A stretch of DNA of 8,979 nt from CAZEVI01 sp964515615 (GCA_964515615.1 CAZEVI010000028.1:1-8979), one strand, 5' to 3'; numbered from the stretch's first letter, positions 1 through 6,511 are shown. Program-made: numbers and translations. The notes: generated from the sequence alone by a model not told the origin.

Positions 1-378
1 CTTGGCGTACTCCGGATCAAACGCGTGTTCGGCATCAATAAATGCCGCCAAGCCGCCTAATTTCTGTGCTTCGGCAACTGTGTGAATTGCCAAGGTCGTT
101 TTACCAGAAGATTCCGGGCCGTAAATTTCGATCACTCGTCCGCGCGGCAAACCGCCAACGCCGAGAGCCAAATCAAGAGCAAAGGATCCGGTCGGAATTA
201 CCGCCACATCGAGTTTGCTGTCAGGATTGTATTTCATAATTGAACCTTTGCCAAACTGTTTTTCGATTGAGGCCAAAGCGACATCAAGAGCCGCATTTTT
301 AGCCATCCGAATATTTTTCTTTTCTGACTCCATTTTTGTTTCAGTTTTTGATTTTTCTTCGGCTGTTTTTTTGGACAT
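1..378 (-). CDS. recA: Recombinase RecA, N-terminal part (cut by window edge)
   Basis: RecA forms filaments on single-stranded DNA and drives ATP-dependent strand exchange in recombinational repair. The visible 126 residues hold a lysine/glutamate-rich leader of about 25 residues, the N-terminal helix region (ALASIEKQFGKGSIM), the IPTGSFALDLALGVGGLPRG stretch, the Walker A motif GPESSGKT at residues 87-94, and FIDAEHAFDP with the expected catalytic glutamate near residue 117. The frame is open to base 1, so the C-terminal two thirds lie outside the window. The ATG at 378 follows a GGGAGAG Shine-Dalgarno with about 5 bases of spacing. An internal ATG at residue 16 would remove the charged leader but lacks comparable support. 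The gene lies downstream of rodZ and ftsK on the same strand. Identity is very secure from the motif run. Confidence 0.97.
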   Translation of the reverse strand, partial: MSKKTAEEKSKTETKMESEKKNIRMAKNAALDVALASIEKQFGKGSIMKYNPDSKLDVAVIPTGSFALDLALGVGGLPRGRVIEIYGPESSGKTTLAIHTVAEAQKLGGLAAFIDAEHAFDPEYAK

Positions 379-417
379 AATCTCTCCCATTTATTAAATC
401 GAAATATCAAAATCTAA

Positions 418-423
418 ATTATA
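418..423 (-). promoter_or_regulatory. Likely recA promoter -10 box
   Basis: A perfect TATAAT on the minus strand lies about 40 bases before the recA ATG. The expected transcript start is near 411, giving a leader of roughly 33 bases that contains the GGGAGAG Shine-Dalgarno. The -35 position 17 bases upstream does not match TTGACA, so the call rests on the -10 box and its position. No LexA-type palindrome (GAAC-N4-GTTC or CTG-N10-CAG) is visible here. Confidence 0.45.
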
Positions 424-473
424 AACAAAATCCAAATTCTTAAATTTTTTAAGACCCAATATTTTGAGCTTCA

Positions 474-500
474 TTTGACGTTTGAACTTTGAGTTTGATA
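474..500. repeat. Degenerate 6-7 base tandem repeat (TTTGAnn) after rodZ
   Basis: Four successive units TTTGACG, TTTGAAC, TTTGAG and TTTGATA run up to the rodZ stop codon, which is at 502-504. On the transcribed minus strand they sit immediately 3' of that stop. A similar array follows ftsK. The rest of the 379-501 gap is A/T-rich and has only a weak 5-bp palindrome (CTTAA/TTAAG near 439-453). Confidence 0.6.
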
Positions 501-501
501 T

Positions 502-1194
502 TTACTTCTCCGCAGTTCTCGTTTTTCTCTCGACTACAAAAACTTTATTATCTTCTTTGTTGGCTTTATTTTTAGCCGAAACAATGATGGTATTCAAGCC
601 TTTCTGCAAAGAGATATACTGTTTAAAATGTCCGTCAGTCGATACTGTGATGTTTTCTTTGTTGATGGTTAAACTAACTCCCGGATCGGTTTTTCCGGCG
701 ACCAAAACTTGATCGCTATCCACTACCATATCTTTGCTCGGGGACTCAACAATTAATTTCGGAACCGATGCAAATCCGACAACTTGAAAGATAATATAGG
801 CAACGGCTGAAAGACAAAAAAACGCTCCGACAAAAATGGCAACAAGTCTCGGAGTAATGACAAATGACCTCTCTTTGAGAATTTTGTTAAAGCGGAAATC
901 CCTGTCGTCATTTTTTGATTGAAGCAAATTTTGCTGTTCCCACATTTCAAGCATTTTTTCGCTATCGAGACCAAGATATTCTGAATAGTTGGTTAAAAAT
1001 CCTTTTGTATAAATTTCATTCGGTAAGAGGTCAAAATCTTCATTTTCCAATGCTTCCAGATATTTTGCCCGAACTTTGGTTTGGAGTTCAACTTCAAGCA
1101 AGTCAACGCCCTTTTTCTTTCTGGCACGACGTAATTTTTCTCCCAATGTGTGAGCAGTTCTAATTTTTCGCAACTTGAAACCGGCAGCAACCAT
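502..1194 (-). CDS. rodZ: RodZ-like protein: cytoplasmic HTH domain, one TM helix, extracellular beta domain
   Basis: The 230-residue product has the layout of the RodZ/YmfM family, which links the MreB cytoskeleton to the cell-wall machinery. Residues about 14-78 form an HTH_25-type domain (TLGEKLRRARKKKGVDLLEV, then GFLTNYSEYLGLD). Residues 79-112 are a charged linker. Residues 113-138 are a single hydrophobic helix. Residues about 145-223 resemble an Ig-like beta domain (PGVSLTINKENITVSTDG, then the motif F-x(5)-L-x-x-G-x-N-T-I) of the kind seen in many HTH-TM proteins of this class. The ATG at 1194 is supported by a CGGAG Shine-Dalgarno 7 bases upstream. The neighbourhood (ftsK upstream, recA downstream) matches the ymfM position in Firmicutes. 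Whether it acts on MreB is uncertain, since no mreB is in the window. The architecture is secure and the function inferred. Confidence 0.85.
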   Translation of the reverse strand: MVAAGFKLRKIRTAHTLGEKLRRARKKKGVDLLEVELQTKVRAKYLEALENEDFDLLPNEIYTKGFLTNYSEYLGLDSEKMLEMWEQQNLLQSKNDDRDFRFNKILKERSFVITPRLVAIFVGAFFCLSAVAYIIFQVVGFASVPKLIVESPSKDMVVDSDQVLVAGKTDPGVSLTINKENITVSTDGHFKQYISLQKGLNTIIVSAKNKANKEDNKVFVVERKTRTAEK

Positions 1195-1198
1195 GGAC

Positions 1199-1213
1199 GA
1201 ACTCCGTTCGTAA
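1199..1213 (-). promoter_or_regulatory. Hairpin holding the rodZ Shine-Dalgarno in its loop
   Basis: The minus strand reads ACGAAC-GGA-GTTCGT directly before the rodZ start. The arms are perfect 6-bp complements, and the loop plus adjoining stem base contain the GGAG Shine-Dalgarno. In RNA this would partly hide the ribosome binding site. As DNA it is an inverted repeat that resembles a Gram-positive SOS box but has a 3-base spacer instead of 4. Confidence 0.5.
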
Positions 1214-1217
1214 ATAT

Positions 1218-1246
1218 CTAATAAATGTCCAAAATCCTAATGTCAA
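1218..1246 (-). promoter_or_regulatory. Candidate rodZ promoter (TTGACA-17-TATTAG)
   Basis: On the minus strand a perfect TTGACA (1246-1241) is followed after 17 bases by TATTAG (1223-1218, 4 of 6 matches). The start of transcription would be near 1211, giving a very short leader (about 17 bases) made up of the ACGAAC/GTTCGT hairpin. This would let rodZ, and perhaps recA, be transcribed separately from ftsK. The surrounding DNA is A/T-rich, so chance matches are possible. Confidence 0.45.
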
Positions 1247-1280
1247 AATTTTGAAATTTTCTGATCATTTGAAATTATTT

Positions 1281-1301
1281 AGAAATTAGAAATTAGAAAT
1301 T
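1281..1301. repeat. Three perfect tandem copies of the 7-mer AGAAATT after ftsK
   Basis: AGAAATT is repeated three times without change and ends 3 bases from the ftsK stop codon at 1305-1307. On the transcribed strand it reads as AATTTCT repeats directly 3' of the gene. Related A/T-rich words (GAAATTATTT, TCAAAATTTTGAAATTTT) continue toward 1245. Confidence 0.8.
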
Positions 1302-1304
1302 TTT

Positions 1305-3533
1305 TTAGTAGTCTTGTCTAAATTGATCATCGTTTTCGCCGACTGATTGATCGGTGCTAATGAGAATGTCTCGCGGTTTGGCACCATTTGACGGTCCAAC
1401 CACGCCTTCTTGCTCCATAATGTCCAAAAGTCGGGCGGCTCTAGCATATCCGACTCTTAGTCGTCGTTGCAATAGTGATGCCGAAGCTTGACCGGAATTT
1501 GTAACAACGGCAACGGCTTCTTCATACAAATCATCATCAATAGAACCCGAAAAGTTGCGACCGCCAACAGCTTTCGCCGGGCGAAATGACAATATTGAAT
1601 CGTCATATTCGGCTTCGCCTTGTTTTTTTAATAAATCAACCAATTGATTAAGTTCTTTGTCAGAAACAAAACATCCTTGAATACGGCGTGGTTTCGATAA
1701 ACCGTTGCCAATAAAAAGCATATCACCGTTACCCAAAAGTTTCTCCGCTCCCGACATATCAAGAATTGTTCGCGAATCAATTTGCGAAGCCGTAGCAAAA
1801 GCAATTCGGGAAGTAATATTGGCTTTAATTAAACCGGTAAGAACGTCAACGCTTGGCCGCTGAGTAGCGACGATTAAATGGATGCCGGTGGCTCGTGCCA
1901 TTTGGGCAATTCGAACAATTGAAGCCTCAACTTCATTTGCCGATACTGCCATTAAATCTGCCAACTCGTCGATAATGACCACAATATATGGCAACTTGCC
2001 ATCCGGTCCCGGTGACTCATTATAAGCGACAATATTTCTTTTTCCAAGATCGGCAAACATTTTATATCGACGTTCCATTTCGAAAACCGTCCATTTCAGA
2101 GCCGAAACGATTTTATCAACCTCGGTAACAACCGGAGAATAGAGATGAGGAATCCCGTTATAGTTTGTCAACTCGACCCGCTTTGGGTCAATTAGTATCA
2201 ATTTCAAGTCTTCCGGCGAGTTGTGAAAAAGAAAAGTACTAATGATTGAATTGACACAAACCGATTTTCCGGAACCAGTAGCACCAGCAATCATCATATG
2301 GGGCATTTTTTCCAAATCGATTGCTACCGGAATTCCGGCAACATCGCGTCCGAGAGCGATCGCCAATTTACTTTTTTCGGCTTTAAACTGCGGCGACGAT
2401 ATTACCTCCTTTAATGTAACTTTGGCGGCGACAATGTTTGGAACTTCAATTCCAACTGCCGACTTTCCAGGAATTGGTGCCTCAACGCGCAAACTTTTTG
2501 CCGCTAACGCCAAAGCAATATCATTTCCCCGAGTCGTGATTTGGTTTAATTTAACGCCTTCGTTTGGTCGCAATGTGTACTGAGTTACCGTTGGTCCAAC
2601 ATTAACATCTTGCATTTTGACTTCAATTCCAAAACTCTGAAAACATTTTTTGATCGTTTCAACATTTTTACCGATATCGCCGGATTTTGCGACATCATTT
2701 GAATCTAGCAGAATATCATATGCTGGATATTCCCAAACACGACCTTTGTTGGTTTTCTCGGCTTTTCGGGGAGCGGTTTCGACCACCGGAGCTCTGGGAA
2801 TTTCCTCAATTTTTGGCCGACGTGATAGTGAACCCAAACCATTGCGAAGTCGTTGCAATACACCAACTCTTCTCGGCTGTGGTTCTTCGTCTCCTTGACC
2901 TTGACGATGAATTCTAACCCCGCCGGGAACTTCGTCTTCGTCAGAGTCGGAATTACTGGCAGTCTTTAGGCCGAATATTTGTGATAACGACAAATTGAAA
3001 GTGATCATTATAGAAATTAAAACAACGGCAATTAAAATTACAAAAGCCGGAAATGTCCCAACGGAAGATCGAAGCGGATTTGAAACTAAATAACCAAAAA
3101 TTCCACCGCCTTCACCGTTGGCAGCCGCGGCTCTGGCGGCATCAGACGGAATAAAGAGATGAATGAGTGCCGGGAAAAAGATAAAAAATAGTCCAATGCC
3201 AACAAAACGGGCCATTTTGACTCCGCCTTTTGGCGGGAAGAGAATTATTGCTCCAAGCCAAAAAATAGCGATCGGTACCAAATAACCAACAACTGTTCCA
3301 AAAAGTTTATAGTCCAAAATTTTCAGTTCTTCTCCAAGCCGGCCGGCAGCACTGAAAATTCCCATAAATGAAACTATGGCGAAGATAATTAAAAAAACGG
3401 CAAAAATCTCCCGCCAAGTGTCGGTGCCGAGCCCGAGCGTCCAGTCAAAAACAAAATTACCCCACTCGTCTTCTTTCTGCCACCAGAGAGCTTTTTTCTG
3501 TTTATGTTTTGGATATTTGCGTTTACGCCCCAC
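1305..3533 (-). CDS. ftsK: DNA translocase FtsK/SpoIIIE
   Basis: FtsK is a septum-anchored ATPase that pumps double-stranded DNA to clear chromosomes from the closing division site. The 742-residue product has a lysine-rich N-terminus, then about four membrane helices (roughly 43-60, 77-101, 108-129 and 158-188) with an Ala/Gly loop before the last. A charged linker follows (about 195-265), then the motor: an alpha domain, Walker A GATGSGKS at 417-424, IDPKRVELT, and Walker B VVIIDE at 518-523. Last is the C-terminal winged-helix gamma domain (about 665-730, with LLQRRLRVGYARAARLLD), which in known FtsKs reads polar DNA motifs. The linker is short compared with E. coli FtsK. I chose GTG at 3533 because GGAGG lies exactly 5 bases upstream. 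The longer frame from TTG at 3545 has no ribosome site and would include that GGAGG. The upstream gap carries its own promoter. Confidence 0.97.
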   Translation of the reverse strand: MGRKRKYPKHKQKKALWWQKEDEWGNFVFDWTLGLGTDTWREIFAVFLIIFAIVSFMGIFSAAGRLGEELKILDYKLFGTVVGYLVPIAIFWLGAIILFPPKGGVKMARFVGIGLFFIFFPALIHLFIPSDAARAAAANGEGGGIFGYLVSNPLRSSVGTFPAFVILIAVVLISIMITFNLSLSQIFGLKTASNSDSDEDEVPGGVRIHRQGQGDEEPQPRRVGVLQRLRNGLGSLSRRPKIEEIPRAPVVETAPRKAEKTNKGRVWEYPAYDILLDSNDVAKSGDIGKNVETIKKCFQSFGIEVKMQDVNVGPTVTQYTLRPNEGVKLNQITTRGNDIALALAAKSLRVEAPIPGKSAVGIEVPNIVAAKVTLKEVISSPQFKAEKSKLAIALGRDVAGIPVAIDLEKMPHMMIAGATGSGKSVCVNSIISTFLFHNSPEDLKLILIDPKRVELTNYNGIPHLYSPVVTEVDKIVSALKWTVFEMERRYKMFADLGKRNIVAYNESPGPDGKLPYIVVIIDELADLMAVSANEVEASIVRIAQMARATGIHLIVATQRPSVDVLTGLIKANITSRIAFATASQIDSRTILDMSGAEKLLGNGDMLFIGNGLSKPRRIQGCFVSDKELNQLVDLLKKQGEAEYDDSILSFRPAKAVGGRNFSGSIDDDLYEEAVAVVTNSGQASASLLQRRLRVGYARAARLLDIMEQEGVVGPSNGAKPRDILISTDQSVGENDDQFRQDY

Positions 3534-3538
3534 CTCAT

Positions 3539-3543
3539 CCTCC
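3539..3543 (-). promoter_or_regulatory. ftsK ribosome binding site (GGAGG) that sets the GTG start
   Basis: On the minus strand GGAGG is followed by 5 bases (ATGAG) and then GTG at 3533-3531, in the ftsK frame. The ATG inside that spacer (3538-3536) is out of frame with ftsK. Confidence 0.8.
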
Positions 3544-3644
3544 AATATAGTTGAAACTGATCAAATTTTCACTGCATGATTGTATTAAAATTACTAACGA
3601 CAATAATTGTACCGCTGTGTGAAAATCTTTGCAATTATAATTTT

Positions 3645-3653
3645 ATTATACCA
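3645..3653 (-). promoter_or_regulatory. ftsK promoter, extended -10 (TGGTATAAT)
   Basis: The minus strand reads TG-G-TATAAT, a perfect extended -10 element. The start of transcription would be near 3638, with a leader of about 105 bases. No good -35 is present at 16-18 bases (AGACTT at 18), as is usual for extended -10 promoters. A second TATAAT lies at 3634-3639. The leader holds an 8-bp inverted repeat (ATTTTCAC at 3565-3572, GTGAAAAT at 3619-3626) and an ACAATAATTGT palindrome at 3600-3610. Confidence 0.6.
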
Positions 3654-3739
3654 CAAACTAAGCTCTGCAAGTCTAGACAATTAAAAAATTTATGATAATT
3701 TGTGTTTGATGTTCAATACGACGTGGGGGGAGCAAAAAA

Positions 3740-3979
3740 ATGTCGGGGAAATCGTCAATTCCGGGATTACTGAGGCCGAATTTTTCAATTAATAAAGAAT
3801 ATTTGGCTGAGAAAGCATTTATTGAGAATTTATTGCTCAACGACTCGCCAGTTGCCGATGTTAACTGGCTATATAAACAATGTGTATTTTGGAGCGCTTT
3901 TGACCACACTTGCGAAGTTTGGCTTGCGATTATTGCAGATGTCAAAAAAAGCTTGGCCGAGGCTAAACCCAACTATTAA
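3740..3979 (+). CDS. Small hypothetical protein (79 aa)
   Basis: I do not recognise this 79-residue protein. It begins MSGKSSIPGLLRPNFS, is otherwise mixed and soluble-looking with no membrane helix or signal peptide, and is notable for three tryptophans and two cysteines in its second half (DVNWLYKQCVFWSAFDHTCEVW). A GGGGGGAG run 9 bases before the ATG is a plausible Shine-Dalgarno. A hairpin at 4007-4028 followed by a T-rich stretch could end its transcript, and an AT-rich segment with weak promoter words (TAGACA at 3674, TATGAT at 3691) precedes it. It stands alone on the plus strand between minus-strand housekeeping genes and beside a decayed accessory gene, so it looks like inserted accessory DNA. 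Codon use looks like real coding sequence, but chance cannot be excluded at this length. Confidence 0.5.
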   Translation: MSGKSSIPGLLRPNFSINKEYLAEKAFIENLLLNDSPVADVNWLYKQCVFWSAFDHTCEVWLAIIADVKKSLAEAKPNY

Positions 3980-4006
3980 TTTATTGATTCGAACAATTCA
4001 AACTTG

Positions 4007-4028
4007 TGGTCTGCTTAGTGGCAGGCCA
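4007..4028 (+). terminator. Terminator-like hairpin after the 79-aa ORF
   Basis: TGGTCTGC and GCAGGCCA pair over 8 bp (one G-U) around the loop TTAGTG. In the plus direction a TTTTAT stretch follows, while in the minus direction no T run follows. It lies 28 bases after the 79-aa ORF. The T run is short, so termination may be weak. Confidence 0.45.
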
Positions 4029-4072
4029 TTTTATAATTCTTCAATTTTAAACTGAAATTTAATCAAAAGTGT

Positions 4073-4101
4073 TTGACAAATTAAAAACTTTTCTCTATGG
4101 C
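4073..4101 (+). promoter_or_regulatory. Candidate promoter of the decayed accessory gene (TTGACA-17-TATGGC)
   Basis: A perfect TTGACA is followed after 17 bases by TATGGC, which matches the -10 consensus only in its first three bases. Its position, 40 bases before the decayed coding frame, suggests an original promoter whose -10 has worn away, in line with the state of the gene. Confidence 0.35.
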
Positions 4102-4140
4102 ACAATCAGTCTTGAACCCGCCAGAAGGGAGTGATAAAAA

Positions 4141-4494
4141 ATACAGATTTTTGATAAATTTGGAGATCTAATTTTTAAAGACAACGATTGTAATCCAACA
4201 AAAAAAGCAGTAAAAACGTCAATTTAAAAAGGTATTTCTTTGATCAATATTAATTTGACCGATACTGATTTATTTGGTGCTAAAAATATTCTTACTGTTA
4301 ACCCAATTGGCAGCCACGGTAATATGTCAACTACTGTAATTTGTAAAGCGAGTCCAATGATTAAAACTGGTTGTTTCTGGAGAACTTTAAAAGAGTTTCG
4401 AACATAAGTTGGGGAAACGCACGAAAATAACAATTTTGCTAATGTTTACTTTGCCATCGTCACTCTTATCAGTACTCGGGCAAAAGCATGGTAA
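4141..4494 (+). pseudogene. Decayed accessory protein with pentapeptide-like segment; two in-frame TAA codons
   Basis: One plus-strand frame of 117 codons reads as a protein throughout. Residues 1-28 run (M)QIFDKFGDLIF and then KKAVKTSI. TAA follows (4225-4227). Residues 30-88 start KGISLI, pass through a pentapeptide-repeat-like NLTDTDLFGA and then PIGSHG and IKTGCFW-x-TLKEF. A second TAA (4405-4407) is followed by residues 90-117, VGETHENN-x-FANVYFAIVTLI-x-TRAKAW. From memory this matches a family of short phage/metagenome proteins with pentapeptide-like repeats, a GCFWGTLxEF motif and a V-x-x-THG-D tail. The second TAA falls exactly where a variable residue sits between EF and V. AAGGGAGTGAT is a good Shine-Dalgarno 5-8 bases before codon 1, but codon 1 is ATA, not ATG. 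No frameshift is needed. Alternatively, GTG at 4131 with one A too many after it would restore an MIKIQ start. TAA ends every intact gene here, so recoding is unlikely. The family's function is unknown to me. Confidence 0.7.
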
Positions 4495-4576
4495 AAATAA
4501 CTGATTTTGACTGATTCCAATTAATTTCAAAGCTTCCTGCAGCCGGCAACTGACTTTGATTGTCGTTTTTTTAATT

Positions 4577-4604
4577 AAAAAATCCGCCAAATTTCTCTGA
4601 CGGA
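4577..4604 (-). terminator. Rho-independent terminator of rnj
   Basis: On the minus strand TCCGTC pairs with GGCGGA (6 bp, one G-U) around a 10-base loop, and six T follow. It lies 38 bases after the RNase J stop codon and ends that transcript before the plus-strand insert and ftsK. The stretch between it and the decayed gene (4495-4576) shows nothing I can name. Confidence 0.75.
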
Positions 4605-4641
4605 ATTTTCCAGCATAGTTATCAGATAAGAACGTACATAG

Positions 4642-6489
4642 TTAGACTTCAATCACCACCGGAATGACCATTGGTCGGCGTTCGGTCTCTTTATAGAGAA
4701 AATCGCCGAGATCTTCGCGAAGTTTGGTTTTTATTAAATTCCAATTGCCACGCGAATTTTTGCCAGCGGAGTGTTTGACAAAAAGTCGTTTAATCTCTGC
4801 TCTGGCTTTGTGAACCAAATTTTCATTTTCCCGCATATAAATAAAGCCACGAGAGATAATATCGGGCGAAGTTACAATTTGACCAGTTTCGTGAGAAACG
4901 GTAACAATAATGACAAATATTCCGTCTTCGGCCATTGCTTTTCGATCGCGAAGAACAATGTTGCCAACGTCGCCAACTCCCAAACCGTCAACCATCACAT
5001 AAGAAACAGGAACTCTTTTGTTGGTAACTGCACCACGTCCAGCAGAAAATTCGATAATTTGACCGTTGTCGGAAACCAAAACATTTTCTTCGGGGATTCC
5101 GACATCTGTGGCCAAACCGGCGTGAACCATCAATTTGTGGCGTTCACCGTGAATCGGCACGAAAAATTTCGGTTTAATTAAACCAATCATCAATTTTAAG
5201 TCCTCCTGATAAGCGTGTCCGGAAGTGTGAACATCGAATAATTTTTGATAAATAACTCGGGCACCGTCGCGATAGAGATTATCCATTACTTCGGAAACGG
5301 AACGTTCATTGCCGGGAATCGGCGAAGATGAAAAAATTACAGTGTCACCTTTTTTAATTTTAATCTGTCGGTGTTCGCCAGCAGCGATTCGGGTCAACGC
5401 TGACCGCTCTTCCCCTTGCGAACCGGTACAAACAATGGTAATTCGATTATCGGGATATTTTCCAATATCGTTAACATCGACCATCGTTTCCGGCGGAATA
5501 ATTAATGCTTGAATCGAGGCAGCAACTTCAACATTGGCGATCATTGATCGGCCGGAAAAAGCAACTTTTCGATTCATCCTTTTGGAAACATTTAAAATTT
5601 GCTGGATACGAGAGATTAGTGAAGCAAAAGTCGCCATAATAATACGACCGCGGGCATTTTCGACTAATTTAAAAAGCGAATCTTCAACATCTTTTTCCGA
5701 CATTGTATGCCCCGGCTTCTCAGCGTTAGTTGAATCGGAAAATAATGCCAAAACACCTTGACCGCCAAGTTGTGCCAATTTTGAAAAATCGGTCGGCCGG
5801 CCGTCGGCCGGGGTGTGATCGAATTTCCAATCAGTGGCATAGACCAAAATTCCTTCCGGTGTTGTAATTGATAGACCGAAACTGTCTGGAATATTGTGGT
5901 TCAGACGAAATGTTTCAATTTTGAAACAACCGAGCTGTAAAATTTCCTCACCCGGAATTATAGTCGAGATTTTAACTTTGTTTTCCATACTGAATTCTTC
6001 AAGCCGTTTTTTAATTAAACCAACGGTCATTGGCGCCGAATAAATTTGCGGGCTACCGAGTTTCTCATAAAGATATGGGATTGCCCCAGTGTGATCCAAA
6101 TGACCGTGAGTAATTACTAGACCACGAATTTTACTCTTGTTTTCGGCTAGATACGAGATGTCGGGAATTACATAGTCAATTCCCGGCATATCTTCATTTG
6201 GAAACATTAAACCGGCATCGATAACAATAATATCATTGCCATATTCAATTACTGTCATATTTTTACCGACTTCTTCCAGACCACCAAGTGGAATAAAACG
6301 AAGAGCCGCTGTATTGGAAAAATTGTTTTCCGAACTTTTAGTTTGTAAATAATTGCCGTTGGAAATATTTGGCGTTAAATTGCCAAAAGTTTTTGACAAA
6401 TCGGTTTTTCGAATTCCGCGTGAACGCGAAACCGGTCGGTTGTGCGACCGACTGCTTATGGATCTGGTAGATCCCTGTTGTGTAATCAT
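4642..6489 (-). CDS. rnj: Ribonuclease J
   Basis: RNase J is a metallo-beta-lactamase/beta-CASP nuclease with 5'-3' exonuclease and endonuclease activity in mRNA decay and rRNA maturation. The 615-residue product has a Ser/Arg/Asn-rich N-terminal extension of about 60 residues that looks disordered. The core starts at FIPLGGLEEVGKNMTV (65-80). Metal-binding residues are visible in THGHLDH (127-133), in LNHNIPDS (His198) and in YATDWKFDH (Asp220). SDSTNAEKPGHT follows at 251-262, the beta-CASP domain spans about 260-415, and DVHTSGHA (419-426) and VPIHGERHK (445-452) hold late active-site histidines. A C-terminal domain completes it, near the usual size. The ATG at 6489 has AAGGAG only 3 bases upstream, which is close but usable. 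The gene has its own terminator and lies between the UDG gene and ftsK. Identity is secure. J1 and J2 subtypes cannot be separated here. Confidence 0.97.
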   Translation of the reverse strand: MITQQGSTRSISSRSHNRPVSRSRGIRKTDLSKTFGNLTPNISNGNYLQTKSSENNFSNTAALRFIPLGGLEEVGKNMTVIEYGNDIIVIDAGLMFPNEDMPGIDYVIPDISYLAENKSKIRGLVITHGHLDHTGAIPYLYEKLGSPQIYSAPMTVGLIKKRLEEFSMENKVKISTIIPGEEILQLGCFKIETFRLNHNIPDSFGLSITTPEGILVYATDWKFDHTPADGRPTDFSKLAQLGGQGVLALFSDSTNAEKPGHTMSEKDVEDSLFKLVENARGRIIMATFASLISRIQQILNVSKRMNRKVAFSGRSMIANVEVAASIQALIIPPETMVDVNDIGKYPDNRITIVCTGSQGEERSALTRIAAGEHRQIKIKKGDTVIFSSSPIPGNERSVSEVMDNLYRDGARVIYQKLFDVHTSGHAYQEDLKLMIGLIKPKFFVPIHGERHKLMVHAGLATDVGIPEENVLVSDNGQIIEFSAGRGAVTNKRVPVSYVMVDGLGVGDVGNIVLRDRKAMAEDGIFVIIVTVSHETGQIVTSPDIISRGFIYMRENENLVHKARAEIKRLFVKHSAGKNSRGNWNLIKTKLREDLGDFLYKETERRPMVIPVVIEV

Positions 6490-6511
6490 TTTCTCCTTAG
6501 TTCAATAAAGT

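Noticed and set aside
1201..1211. SOS-box-like CGAAC/GTTCG near the recA cluster
   Set aside because: The spacer is 3 bases rather than the 4 of the Gram-positive LexA box, and it lies before rodZ, not recA. A hairpin over the Shine-Dalgarno explains it as well.
3534..3545. TTG start for ftsK at 3545 and the ATG at 3538
   Set aside because: TTG has no ribosome site and precedes GGAGG. The ATG is out of frame. GTG at 3533 is ideally spaced.
4225..4407. Reassigned stop codons (alternative genetic code)
   Set aside because: TAA is the normal terminator of all seven intact genes, and no in-frame TGA occurs in the conserved proteins.
4224..4590. Minus-strand open frames of 67-69 aa across the decayed accessory gene
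   Set aside because: They are antisense to the recognisable plus-strand protein remnant and have no promoter or ribosome site.
4771..5181. 136-aa plus-strand open frame inside rnj
   Set aside because: It is antisense to the well-supported RNase J gene, has no ribosome site, and its Asn/Phe-rich sequence looks like a reverse reading of that gene.
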